From Thelonectria olida (taxonomy: Eukaryota > Ascomycota > Sordariomycetes > Hypocreales > Nectriaceae): a stretch of DNA of 64,000 nucleotides. Each line of letters begins with the position of its first letter. The stretch's first letter is position 1. Made by a program: the position numbers and the translations under genes. This document shows positions 1 through 10,619 of this stretch, in pieces. The stretch covers positions 744,001-808,000 of the forward strand of contig JAGPYM010000015.1 of the NCBI GenBank assembly GCA_020736575.1, in the 5' to 3' direction. The notes under the pieces were generated by a model, which was not told where the DNA came from, did no database searches, and saw only the letters and a list, made by a program, of their open reading frames with translations.

Positions 1-842
1 ACAACGGCCCCGGCCTTCAAATTCGACGACAACTTCATCGAAATGGCAGTCGGCCAGATCAACACATTTCTCTTTGCGGGGCACGACACTACCGGCGTGG
101 CAATCTGCTGGCTCTTCCATCTCCTCGCGCAACACCCTGAAGTCATGGCCAAGGTGCGAGCCGAGCACGATGCTGTGCTGGGCCCGGATCCTCGGCAGGC
201 CGCTGCCGTGTTGCGAGAGAATCCGAGCCTCCTAAACGCTCTCACCTACACCAATGCTGCGGTCAAAGAGTCGATGCGAATCCACACGAATGTCGGCACC
301 ATGAGACGTGGGGAGCCAGGCTTCTTTCTCGTGGGTCCGCTCGGCTCAGGGCCCGAGGTCGAGGGAAAGATGCTCCCCACCGATGGGTTCGTAGTCTGGG
401 ACGGAAACTTTGCCATACATAGAGATCCCGATCTGTGGCACCGCGTGGACGACTTTCTTCCCGAGCGATTCTTAATCACGGATCAGGACGACCCTCTGTA
501 CCCACCAAAGAATGCTTGGCGGCCGTTCGAGGCTGGGCCGAGGAATTGTATTGGGCAGCACCTGGCCATGGTTGAGATTAAACTTGTCGTGGCGCTGATG
601 GCAAGACGGTATGATGTTGAATGTGCTTGGGGAAAATGGGACGCTTCTAGGTATGTGTGTGCTTGCGTGTCATTATTGTGACCCAACCTTGCTCTATTCT
701 CAAAGTCATTTCGTTAACTTGGGTTAGAAGCAACAACAAGAAGAGGCCCTCGGTGTGGGGAGATCGCTGTTACCAGGTTGGCTCTGATGCTCCTCCTCAT
801 GTCAAGGACGGCATGCCAGTCCATGTGAGAATCCGTGCTTGA
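1..842 (+). CDS. Cytochrome P450 monooxygenase, C-terminal half (5' end outside the window)
   Basis: The frame is open from base 1, so the start lies upstream. There is one intron at 651-727 (gtatgt...ttag); exon 2 (728-842) encodes the usual P450 tail and ends in TGA. In order the sequence shows the I-helix oxygen-binding motif AGHDTT, the K-helix ESMR (ExxR), a PERF-type motif (FLPERF), and the haem loop PFEAGPRNCIGQ, whose Cys is the thiolate ligand. These together define a class II microsomal P450. The N-terminal membrane anchor and substrate recognition sites 1-3 are not in the window, so subfamily and substrate cannot be assigned. Downstream lie two Zn(2)Cys(6) regulators and an RTA1-like protein, a setting seen in metabolite or detoxification groups (inference). 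Confidence in the family is high; function is unknown. Confidence 0.95.
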
Positions 843-1548
843 TAATACCAAACATGGCAGTTGGTTGGACTCATTGCGATGGAAACACGCAACTACTATC
901 TTCCTGTTGATACATGAGACGCCACTGGCTGCTTCACAAAGTTTCAAACATGCCGATAAAATCCTTTTTGAATTTCTGTGTGTATGTAAGGTTTTTACGA
1001 TACATCACAGAGCATAGAATATCCAGCCCGTGTCATCTAGGTCGTGATCGTATGGCACGTCAAAACAGCATCCCCTCGATTGCGAGCTACGTGGCATCCG
1101 GTATTAGTACACTTCCGAAGAAGCTTTGGGAAGCGCATTAAAATCCCCAATAAAAATGTTTTGGCGGGACAGATGATCGCCCCTCGGGGGATCTTCGAGC
1201 AAGGTTTCCCCAGATTCAGAAACCCAACTGGAGCTCAAGGTTCTGCCAGGATGTGGTCAGTTGGTGTCTCGAGCGGCGGGATTCGCAAGTCAACCCCGCC
1301 GACCCTTCAATCCACTGGGCCACAAAAGTATTGGATCAACTGTGAGATCTGATTGGGTCTGGCTTGAGCCAAGGCGGGATTCGCCTCAGCATGTGACAAA
1401 ACCCGCCGGGCTTATACGGACCATACCCCCATTGGCCTCACCTCCCGTTTCCGTACTCTGGGCGGGCACTGTAATCAGTGAATGTGTGCCCTGTTCTCCG
1501 TAAAACCTCATTGGATGCCATGTTACTTCGAATTGGTACCACTCAGCC
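843..1548. other. Intergenic region, P450 to regulator
   Basis: No gene is supported here. The short open frames lack family resemblance and splice logic. It should hold the P450 3' UTR and the promoter of the regulator starting at 1549. Confidence 0.5.
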
Positions 1549-3650
1549 ATGCCTTCGCCCAATCTGAACCCCGCCGTCCGCGAGTCCGCTCCCTACGGCC
1601 AAGCTTGTGTCGGGTGCTCCAAAGCCAAGTGCAGATGCATTAGTCGGGGACCAGGGAACAGCTGCGAAAGGTGTCACCGTCTCAATAGAGACTGCCACGC
1701 ATCGGCCGTTGTACGAAAACGTCTCGCTCGACGGCCGGTGACTAAGACGGCGCGGCTTGAGGAGAAGCTGGATGATCTTTTCACCTTGCTCAAGGCGCAA
1801 ACCACGGCGAGCCCGGCGGTCTCGCATCATAGCTCGGATGGCCTCAACGATCCTCCAAGCACTGGTTCCGAAACGCTTCTTCCAGGTGCTGCTGGAGACT
1901 CACTCCAGCAACCGGATGGAGCAATTCCGCCCGTCAACGCCAATAATGCCGAGTCTGGTGTTTCTCCAGCCGGCACCCTTCCCTATTTGGCTCACCTCTC
2001 TCAACCTTCAGCGTCATTCTCGTCACAAGACGACGAGTGTTTGAGGACCTTCCAAACACATCACCTACAAGCGCTGCCTTTTGTATACATCCCATCCAGA
2101 ATCACGTATGTGAGAACAACGCCTAGTCACCATGTCGACACCCTTGTGACACTCCCAGTTGCACACTTACTGATAATATTTATTCACAGTGCTGCCCAAT
2201 TGCAGCGGGAACGCCCGTTCTTATGGCTCAACATACAAGCACTTTGCTGCAAGAATACTACCGAAAGGAACAAGCTCGACCACAATGTACGGCAAATTCT
2301 AGCGCAGCGCCTGCTGGTCGACGGCGATCGCACCTTGGACCTCTTGCTAGGGCTTGTCGCATATCTCGCTTGGTAATCATCACGGTGTGCTAAAGAACAG
2401 AATAGCCTGACTGACTCTATCCAGGAGCATGGATCATGGAAAAGGCAAAAAGATGTTGTGCCTCTATTCGAATCTTGCATCATCACTCGTCTTTGATCTT
2501 CGTCTCGATCGTCCTGGCCAGGAGAATCCCTGCAGCGAGACAGACTCTTACAAGTCTTTCAGCCATCCAATCAAGCAATACATTCCAATAGCCACTCGGA
2601 CAAACGAAGAGCGGAGAGTGACGCTGGCGTCCTTTGCGGTGTGTTCTACGTATGTACAGTACACAATGGTACCCTTCTTTACCTGCATCGACTGACTTGG
2701 AGGCTCGTGAACACACTTAGTATCTCATCATTTCTCAAGTCGCAGCCCATGCGATGGACACCGCACATGGAAGATTGTGTACAACACCTGGCGAATGACC
2801 CCGAAACCCCAGGTGATGAGGTCCTTGCGGCAATTGTCAAGATATCAAAGGTCATGGATGACGTAAACGCCGCCAACTTTGGGCGTCTGTTCGAATCCGA
2901 GATACATGGCCCTTCGAAGGTGCCGCCGGTACTACACGTAAAGGCCCTAGTCGTGAATCTTGATGCGGTCAAGGGAGCACTGCGACCGGAACTCTTACGG
3001 AATAGTGTGTGCCCTTGTCTTTATATTTCGGGAGCCATGGATGACTAACCCGCCGTGCAGAAGTTGTCAAGTCATATCTCTGCGATACCTACGCGATGAT
3101 CAACAACATAGCCCTGCACAACACAACCTATTCCACGATACCTGGATTAACCCAGCTTGGCAAAACAGAGTGCTTTTACGCCTGCCTCGAGGCCCTCAAG
3201 CAGGGCCTGGACAACTGGTTCTCCTTTACTCCCGAGGAGCTCTACGGGACTTCCATGCCTCTGCTCCTACACTTTGGGCGCAGCACGCACATTCTGTACC
3301 GCCTCGCCATGGCGGAAGATGTAGCATGGGATCGCGCGGCCGCACGACATGCCGTCGACTTAATTCAAACTGTCGAGCGTGCTGCAGAACTTCTAGCCTC
3401 GGTGCCTCACCAAGTTCAAATGCAGAGTGATGGGAGTGACTTTTTCACCAAGGGGGCGGCAGCGCTGAGAAATGCAGTTTCCACGTGGAAGAAGGCTTTT
3501 GCAGATGCAGATGCAGCGTTGAATGCAGGGCCTGGGATTCAGAATGGTGTTGAGCTTGGTGCTGTGGATGTTGCTCCCAATGAGTTTGTCATGGCGGAGT
3601 TTTCTGATGATGCTTGGTTGACGGAAATGTTTACTTCATGGGAGACTTGA
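1549..3650 (+). CDS. Zn(2)Cys(6) fungal transcription factor (612 aa, 5 exons)
   Basis: Exons are 1549-2105, 2190-2372, 2425-2649, 2721-3004 and 3061-3650; phases are consistent throughout (1839 nt). The N-terminus holds the zinc cluster with Cys at residues 20, 23, 30, 39, 42 and 49 (spacing 2-6-8-2-6), a linker, and a short coiled coil (LEEKLDDLFTLLKAQ, about residues 68-82). The middle part has the fungal regulatory (MHR) signature, including LAWSMDHGKGKKMLCLYSNL and an ERRVTLASFAV-like segment that aligns with the 'ERR...WW..' region of such regulators. The first intron (84 bp) is a multiple of three and stop-free, so an unspliced reading is possible but less likely. It is a nuclear DNA-binding regulator expected to bind CGG triplets; target genes are unknown. 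It is convergent with the next regulator, with 81 bp between stops. Confidence 0.88.
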
Positions 3651-3731
3651 CCGGTTAGAAGGCGCCGGTAGGATCTGGCCGCTGAAATGCTTAGCGTTTG
3701 ATGAAGTATTTAGATAGAAAAGGCAACTTGG

Positions 3732-5681
3732 CTATACCTTTGTCACTTCCTCCTCAAGGGCGTTGAGCGGCTTATTCACGCGTTCAAGCACCTCAGCAGT
3801 GTCTTTGTGGGAGGTTGCCGTTGCGACGTAGTCTCGTAACTGACGAGCAATCTTGATGTAACTGTGAATGCGCTGCTTTTTCGCATCTTCTTGGCGAGCC
3901 TTCCGGCCTGTGGCATATTTGAGTCTTGTCGGAGAGAGTCCAGGTTGAAGGAGCTCGCTGCCTCGAGAACAAGTCCAGAAGCAGACGCCAGCACAAATAT
4001 TCCGTATGATGGATGGCGAGAGGTCGGCTAAAGAGTAATCCAGCGCACCCTGACCCAGTCGCAGTGCGTTCCACCGAGAGACCTCGGTAGCATCGTGGAC
4101 TGCTCGCAAGGCCTCGTGCTCGACACGCAAAGCGACCATCTCGGCTTCCAAGCTGGCTCCGTCTCGAATGCCATATTGAGCGACGTAGTCTTCTATCTGC
4201 ATGTAGCAGTTGACTTCCAGGAGCCATACAACCGCGCGATGCAGTCGTATTTGGGAACTTGGCGAAATTGAATCCGAGCTCTTTTCATGTGCTGTGCCTC
4301 TTGGTCTCCGCAAGCGCGTTGGGCACAGACTGTTGGACCAATGGTCCAACTGCCTTAGGAGTGAGAGCAAGTCATTGGGGTCGATCCCTTTCCGTCGAAC
4401 TGTAGCATTACAAAACGATTGCGCCATCCTGCGTGCAACGAATGCCAGAGCCAGTATGGCATCCAAGTAGCTCCTGGAATTATGAGTTACCAGGGTGGTA
4501 TGGAAATCAATTTCGTCATCTGTAATGCGGGATATGCTCTTTCGATCGAGACTCCGAAACGCATCGAGCCCGTACACGTGCCAGAAGAAAAGAGAACGGC
4601 GCTCACCAGCTCGTGCCAGCGTCGCCGATGGTTCGGACGAGTCGCTGTCCTGTATCTGATTTTGTAGCGTCAACAAGACCAACGAATCGTGCTTAAGAAA
4701 GAGGTCTTCCAAGTGCGAATGGAGTGGTGAGCCGTGAGCCCCATCATACTCGAAATCGGCCATGAGTGCCAGTGCTTCAAGATGATCCAAGCGAATGTGT
4801 TGTTGGCCTGCCAGCTTGTGCTGCTCTGTAAAGAAGGCCTCTCTGAACTGGTGGGCAAGGCGCTGTTGAATATCCCGTTTGTCCGCGGCTGTTGTGAAGG
4901 GCACGCCACGGCAAGCAACGGCGTATACAAGGGCATCGGCGCATCGACCGGCGTTGTAGTCTTGCCAGAAGGCGTCTTCGAAGATAATAGGCAGGCAGAG
5001 GGCCCCCACGTCGAAATATGCTTGCAGCGCCGCAGTGAATGAGGTTTCATCAAGATGGCATGCGGCCCAGGGCTGCGGCTGGCTTTCAAGGTGAAGATTG
5101 GGGGTGGTTCGCGTCTGAGGTGCGTCGACTGTGCGCACTTCCGTGTCAACTGGGGCATCCGTTTGGCCCCATGCTTCAGAATCTGTCTCCTGCATAAAGA
5201 TTTGATCGAGGAAGAGGAGGCTCTCGGCGCTGAGCTCAAATGGTGGATCCAAAGATAGAATGTCAAGAGGTTCGACTGGCAAAGGGTCGACGGTCTGCGG
5301 CGACACAAGAATGGTTGAATCAGCCTCTGAGAGTATCGATGGCTGGAAATGGCTACCAAATGGGGAATCGAGTGTCGGCTCAGTGTCGGCATGAGTAATG
5401 TCTGTTTGGCTCAGAGCCGCACGCTCTACCTCCATTGGGGTCCCGAGCTGCTCTTCTACTGCGCCTGCGGCCTCGCCCTGGGTATTAGTTTGGGCCACTG
5501 GCCGTCGGAGTCTGCGGAGTCGCACATCGTTGGAATCGTCGAGACGGCATTCGACTGCCCGCAGCGAACACTGGGAACAGGAGGCGTGGCCTTGACTGGC
5601 GCGGGAGAAGCGGTCGCACCGGATCTTCCGCCGGTGACAGAAGTCGCACGAGGCTCGTTCAGCGCCGCGTTTTAGCCGCAT
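3732..5681 (-). CDS. Zn(2)Cys(6) fungal transcription factor (649 aa, intronless)
   Basis: This is a single open frame. The zinc cluster is right at the N-terminus, Cys 12, 15, 22, 35, 38 and 45 (spacing 2-6-12-2-6), with the basic stretch HRRKIRCD following the second Cys. A long acidic, proline-rich linker follows, then a fungal transcription factor domain from about residue 215 (for example the segment FFWHVYGLDAFRSLDRKS near residue 365). The length and layout resemble regulators of the xylanolytic/quinate-type group, but that is only a general resemblance. The gene is convergent with the regulator at 1549 and divergent from the RTA1-like gene at 6008 across 326 bp, so it may control that gene (inference). 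Confidence 0.92.
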   Translation of the reverse strand: MRLKRGAERASCDFCHRRKIRCDRFSRASQGHASCSQCSLRAVECRLDDSNDVRLRRLRRPVAQTNTQGEAAGAVEEQLGTPMEVERAALSQTDITHADTEPTLDSPFGSHFQPSILSEADSTILVSPQTVDPLPVEPLDILSLDPPFELSAESLLFLDQIFMQETDSEAWGQTDAPVDTEVRTVDAPQTRTTPNLHLESQPQPWAACHLDETSFTAALQAYFDVGALCLPIIFEDAFWQDYNAGRCADALVYAVACRGVPFTTAADKRDIQQRLAHQFREAFFTEQHKLAGQQHIRLDHLEALALMADFEYDGAHGSPLHSHLEDLFLKHDSLVLLTLQNQIQDSDSSEPSATLARAGERRSLFFWHVYGLDAFRSLDRKSISRITDDEIDFHTTLVTHNSRSYLDAILALAFVARRMAQSFCNATVRRKGIDPNDLLSLLRQLDHWSNSLCPTRLRRPRGTAHEKSSDSISPSSQIRLHRAVVWLLEVNCYMQIEDYVAQYGIRDGASLEAEMVALRVEHEALRAVHDATEVSRWNALRLGQGALDYSLADLSPSIIRNICAGVCFWTCSRGSELLQPGLSPTRLKYATGRKARQEDAKKQRIHSYIKIARQLRDYVATATSHKDTAEVLERVNKPLNALEEEVTKV

Positions 5682-6007
5682 GGTCTAGCCTCGCGGGAAC
5701 TGATACAGAATGTCCGTCTGTGGAAGATATTGATGTTGTTTGTTCGGAAGGGAGTCGATGGAGTTCGGAACTTTGACGGCGATTGTGCGGAGTCGTCCTA
5801 ACGTCAACGGCGGAGATTAAACGGGAGAATGGCGGAGGTTTCCAAGTGTCCGACCCTGCATATGAAGGCCATGGGAGATGGCATAGATATTCGTTACGGG
5901 TTAATAAATAAAAGTTCAGCCCTTTCATGAAGCATTCATGCGACGATTTTTTGCAGTGCCCTCGTTTTTAGCCTTCATTCTCATCATTTGTCTCTAAACG
6001 TTCTACC
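5682..6007. promoter_or_regulatory. Divergent promoter region between regulator and RTA1-like gene
   Basis: This stretch of 326 bp separates the two start codons and must hold both promoters. I saw no clear TATA box or palindromic CGG pair that I would defend. Confidence 0.45.
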
Positions 6008-6953
6008 ATGAATACATCAATCACCCCCGCAAACGGCATTGGAGGAATCAACTTTACGCCCGTGTTGGCGGCGAACGCCCTATTCCTCACCACCTACACC
6101 ATCCTCTTACTCATGCATCTTCTAATTGCGGTTCGGTTTTGGTCTACTTATGGCTATTCTATTGGAATGACTGGTGGCGTCCTCTTGGAACTACTCGGCT
6201 ATGTTGCAAAGGTCCAGCTCTCGCACAATCGATCAAACAAGAACGCCTACATCATGTCAGGATAACGAACCAACCTTTGTGCCCTTGATAACTTCTGACG
6301 TATTGTCTCAAGGTACATCATCGGCCTCACTCTCGGCCCTACGTTCCTGTCATCCTCGTTGTATCTCGGCATCAGCACCCTCCAGCGACACGATCCATCA
6401 GCCCCGTTTGCGCGCATCAGCCCCAACGCGTTTGCCACTCTGTTCATTCTAGGAGACTTTCTCTGTCTTTGCCTCATTGGCTGTGGAGGTTCTCTTGCCG
6501 CCATATACGCTTGGAACCCCATCGGTGTTAACCTGATGATTGTCGGGCTGGCATTACAAGTGTTGTTTACAATGGTGTTCTGCCTCATCCTGGGGATCTT
6601 ATATTACCGAGTGCGCAGAGGAACTTTTATGCACAGAGCAAGATTTTTCATGCTCGGTATATGATTTGCCTATTCTAATTTCTAATGCGTGCTTACTAAC
6701 TATTCTTTTTGTAGGCTCTGCACTGGCTGCTGCATGTCTTTTTATCCGCTCCTGTTGGCGAGCTGCCGAGCTGAGCGGTGGTTTCAACGGCCGTCTTGCG
6801 TCAGAAGAAGGCTTATTCTTTGCACTCGACAGCATACCGATAGCCATCATGTGCATCCTCCTTACGGGGCTTCACCCGAAAATTTGGTTTGGGGATAGTA
6901 ATCCTAGGCTTGATAAACTGGCTGGGATTAGACTTTTTGGCTTACGAAGATAA
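6008..6953 (+). CDS. RTA1-like multi-pass membrane protein (276 aa, 3 exons)
   Basis: Exons are 6008-6255, 6313-6656 and 6715-6953. About seven hydrophobic segments are visible: ALFLTTYTILLLMHLLIAV, GGVLLELLGYVA, YIIGLTLGPTFLSSSLYLGI, ATLFILGDFLCLCLIGCGGS, NLMIVGLALQVLFTMVFCLI, a segment around SALAAACLFIRS, and IPIAIMCILLTG. The sequence fits the RTA1 family: a YI-x-GLTLGPTFLSSSLY segment followed by GDFLCLCLIGCGGS. Family members (RTA1, RTM1, RSB1) sit in the plasma membrane and are linked to resistance to amphipathic compounds or to sphingoid base export; the substrate here is unknown. Length is near the family norm. Joining the first two exons restores the conserved NAYIM-YIIG junction, which supports the splice choice. 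Confidence 0.88.
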
Positions 6954-7567
6954 TTGATTCGCAAATAATGATGGACTATTAGATAGATGCCTGCTATCAT
7001 CCGTGAAATAGCCAAGGCCGAAAAGGTTGCGGGAGATTATTATTGAGTAGTTGATAGATTATTGCATTAGAAAAGCCTGCAATTCGTTCATTTAAGGTTC
7101 AGTCATCCGGCGCGTTGTGATTCATAATGATCGGCGCAGAACCGGACGAACGACGAAGAGATCCACGGGATGTTTCCCCGCGTTCAGCGAAAACGGCTGC
7201 TTGTCATGGATCGGAATCAGTTCGGCGGTGCGGAGTCGGTAGATGGCTGCCTCGAAGTAGTGCATCCTAACCGATGATGTTGAGCAGTGTCAAACTGCCG
7301 GGATTGACTGCTATGAGTTGACTTGAATTCCTACCCGCTTGTGGCCGCTATTTCAGCAGCAGCCATACCCAGCTAACAGGCCCGTGAGATGACAGCTGAA
7401 GCACCGGAGATGACGGGACCCAATTTGATATTGATGGTGTGCCTGGTCATGGCCGCGGAATAACAATCGCCGCGAAATGTCCGTTCTGATTGATATATAA
7501 GTGAAGTTTAGAGACTAACATGTCGAGGTACATCAACTGAGAACTTTGAACCACCGCAGATTCCAAT
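6954..7567. other. Intergenic region, RTA1-like gene to beta-lactamase-like gene
   Basis: No gene is seen. This stretch should contain the promoter of the hydrolase at 7568. A signal-peptide exon for that hydrolase was looked for here and not found. Confidence 0.45.
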
Positions 7568-9465
7568 ATGGCATCCTTTCTCCTTGGGTCAATTCTCCCA
7601 TCGCCTTCAGGGTTGGTGGACTCCCCATCCGTGAAGGCCATGAGTACCAGCCTGTCGTCTTCCCTGCTGGAGACATTGCAACACGACTACGGGTCATTTG
7701 GAGAATCGGCCGCAAACAAGTCCTCCGTATCAATCACAGCAGTGTCTACAGAAGACGAGCAACACTCGCCGTTTTTCAACTTCCATTTCTCCTCGCCAAC
7801 CCTGAACGACACCATGGGCACCAAGACCGTTACGGAAGCCTCCATCTATCGCATTGGCAGCATCTCGAAGCTTTTCACAGTGTACGTGCTTCTGCTAAAT
7901 CTTGGGCGGGAGTATTGGGACCACAGCGTTACACGCTATGTGCCAGAGCTTCGACATGCAGCTTCGTCGCAAGGCAATACTGAGGGCCATGCAGTTGACC
8001 ATGTGGATTGGGATCAAGTGTCTGTCAGCTCTTTAGCGTCGCAGCTATCCGGTATTGGTAGAGACTGTAAGTATAAAATTCATCCCCTGTGTGTCATCGA
8101 TATTAACATTCTGCTAGATGCCAACGGAGATGTAGCAAGTCAGGGCCTTTTGTGGAAAGCCGTCGGGCTGCCAGAGCTGCCGTCCGAGGATATCCCCAAA
8201 TGTGCAGGAAATTCCAGTCTCCCACCATGCAACCGTCAAGGTACATATCTCACTCCACCACATACTAGTCATGGGGTATGACTGCTAACGAGTCATGCTA
8301 GAATACTTCGAGGGCTTTACAAAGCGGCACCCGGTGTTTGCTCCGGAAACAACACCCGTCTATTCCAACGCGGCATACCGAATCCTAGGATATGTGCTAC
8401 AAGCTGCGAGTGGCATGTCATTTAGCGAGGGATTGAAATCATCTGTCTTGACGCCTCTGGGTCTCACGGAAACAAGCGCAAAGCGACCTCAGTCCAGAGG
8501 GTCATGGGTGATTCCCCAGGGTGACAGCGGGTGGTATCAAGACGTGGGTGACGAGGCACCGTAAGCACCCTCTATTTTTATGTCATGTCAAAGAACAAAA
8601 CTGATCGGCATTGGATTGTAGCACGGCTGGAATGTTTTCTTCATCGCGAGACTTGGCCAAGTTCGGCCGGGCAATCTTGGCACACAAACTGCTTCCGGCC
8701 ATTGAAACCAGGCGTTGGATGAAACCACACTCGCACACAGCAAGCCTCATCTTCTCTGTTGGCAGCCCTTGGGAAATATGGAGGACGAAAAGCGGTATCA
8801 CCAGTGGCCGGACTATCGACCTCTACACCAAGTCTGGAAGCATCGGCGCCTACAACTCTCACTTGATTCTTATCCCCGACTATGGTGTGAGCGTGGCGGT
8901 CTTGGCAGCTGGGTCAAGCAGCAGTTTGGCGATTAATGCCGCCACTGAAGTGGCCCTCCAGGCTATTATCCCAACCCTGGAGAAGGTCAGCCGCGATCAA
9001 GCCTGCAAGGCCCTCTGTGGAACGTATCGCGCAGCTCACAACTCAAGCCTCACCATCTCAGCTGACAGGCACGGTCTCGTCGTGTCGCGTTGGATCAGTC
9101 GCGGCCTTGATTACCGCGCCGTGGCGCAAGAATATGCCGAGAGTACTGGAGGCGGGAGGCTTTCTGCGATACGCCTTCAGAAGACAAATCTTGAGTCTCC
9201 ATCAGGTGCAAAACACAAAGAGAATGGAGTGCAACGCGTCGCATATCGTGCCATTTTCGATACCAACGGCGGTGCAAGTGATTTTGCGCAACCTCTCTCA
9301 AAGAAGTCTCGAATTTTCGATCCCACTGCGCACCAATGGTCGTCAGTCGATAACCCCATGTACGGCGAGATTGCCAGTGACGATTTTCTTCTTCACTTGG
9401 ATCAGAGCGGGAGTGCCGTCGCAGTAGAACCACGCATCTCTAGGGAATTGTTGTACCGGAATTGA
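7568..9465 (+). CDS. Beta-lactamase-related serine hydrolase (574 aa, 4 exons)
   Basis: Exons are 7568-8066, 8118-8240, 8302-8560 and 8622-9465 (1725 nt). The class C beta-lactamase/penicillin-binding-protein fold shows its three marks: SISK (Ser98 nucleophile, Lys101), YSN (Tyr228) and the third-strand motif KSG in LYTKSGSIGAY. A C-terminal beta-rich extension follows. Such fungal proteins are serine peptidases, esterases or transesterases; the substrate cannot be predicted. Related proteins usually begin with a secretion signal before the LGPxFPPP-like segment, here LGSILPSPSGLVDSP. In this gene only six residues precede that segment and an in-frame stop lies just upstream (7547-7549). Either the signal exon is missed or the protein stays in the cell. 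The family call is firm; the start is less certain. Confidence 0.87.
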
Positions 9466-9769
9466 TCGTGGTGACCTAGACATTTTCCAAACATGCAGAC
9501 CGTCAAACATTGAAAATACAGCATGAGGACAATCTAGGTGGTTTAATACGCACTGTCAAGACTCTTACTTTATGAGACAGTTCAGAGCGCTGGAACTTAG
9601 TATTTTTATTCATTAGCAAAAGAGGAATAGGTGGGCGTTTCGCCTCAGTGGTTATGCCTGCTCCTCCTTTCCTGTATCACTTTTATGTCAACACCGTACA
9701 ACTTGGTGCCGAGTGATTGGTTTGCCCCAACAGTCCGAGTGCAGCGGAAGCGAGATAAAGGTAAGACTA

Positions 9770-9967
9770 CTAGTTAAAAGTTGTTCTGCCTTGACGGTTG
9801 AGACAAACATCCAACAACTCGAATAATATTGAAAATAAGGTAAAGATCAAATAAACCGACGCCAAACAAGCAGCATGATACGCAGCCGCGCCAGATTCCT
9901 CCCCGTCAATGAGAACTGGCCAAGTCTTCTGAGAATCGTTTAGTTCTAGCGCCATTGCTTCCTCGAT
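9770..9967 (-). pseudogene. Third-frame C-terminal part of the broken DUF7136-like gene
   Basis: An open segment reads IEEAMALELNDSQKTW and ends with a roughly 20-residue hydrophobic stretch (SVYLIFTLFSILFELL). It directly continues the DUF7136-like protein in a shifted frame. On its own it is not a gene. The tail would anchor the protein in a membrane or act as a GPI signal. Confidence 0.45.
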
Positions 9968-10562
9968 CTATTTGCCGCCTCATTGTCCATTTTGAAAGAA
10001 CAGACATCCCCGTCCGGATCTATGGCGGAGAGAATGGGACAACGGTAGCCACACACGGCTGAGCCTTCAAAGCCGATCGTGTGCTCCATTCAGCGTTTTT
10101 ATATGCATTTGAACCTTTCTCTCCGGTGCAGTTCCAGTTTATTATCGTGTTCCAGGCCTGCTCAATGCTTTGACTAGCCCCGTGATTTGTTACCAGTCTC
10201 CGGAAATCGGTGCTGTTGATAAAGAGGAATCGGTTGGCGGGAGGTGGTGAGGGCATTTCTGCATCTGGTTCACCGGCATTTGGTCGATAGAGTCCGCCCG
10301 AGCCATACGCGTCCTCCGAGAGCTCCCAGCCAAAGTCGACATCGTATGGCCAGATAACTGCCCAATTTCGAAGTCTAAAGACAACTGGAAAAGGATAAAC
10401 GGGCTTGTAAACGCCACCGTCTTCTGGAAAGATGAAATCGACCTCCAGGGTGACTGATAGATCGTAGTTGGCCTCTGGAAACTTGTCTGGATCGAGGGTG
10501 GCGGCAAAGCGTGGCGCCACCACCAAAGTCGCAAACCAGAGAAGGGATTCTGAGCCCAGCAT
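9950..10562 (-). pseudogene. DUF7136-like small secreted protein with a broken reading frame
   Basis: From the ATG at 10562 a signal peptide is visible (MLGSESLLWFATLVVA...), followed by EVDFIFPEDGGVY and PFPVVFRLRNW, which match the start of the fungal DUF7136 secreted family. An upstream in-frame ATG at 10619 would bury the signal, so 10562 is preferred. The frame runs to a stop at 10020. Convincing family-like sequence continues in a second frame from about 10080 (GFEGSAVCGYRCPILSAIDP, then DVCSFKMDNEAAN). It then moves to a third frame from about 9968, ending near 9770 with a hydrophobic C-terminal segment typical of a GPI or membrane tail. No intron of normal length explains either shift, so two single-base losses or sequence errors are the simplest reading. 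Function of the family is unknown. Confidence 0.6.
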
Positions 10563-10619
10563 CGTCGCCGTGAGTGTGCTTTTTGCGCGTTCCGAGGTCA
10601 GAGCAGACGCGATCGCCAA

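Noticed and set aside
10060..10115. Mini-intron to explain the first frame change in the DUF7136-like gene
   Set aside because: The only GT...AG pair is about 33 bp; a one-base change explains it better.
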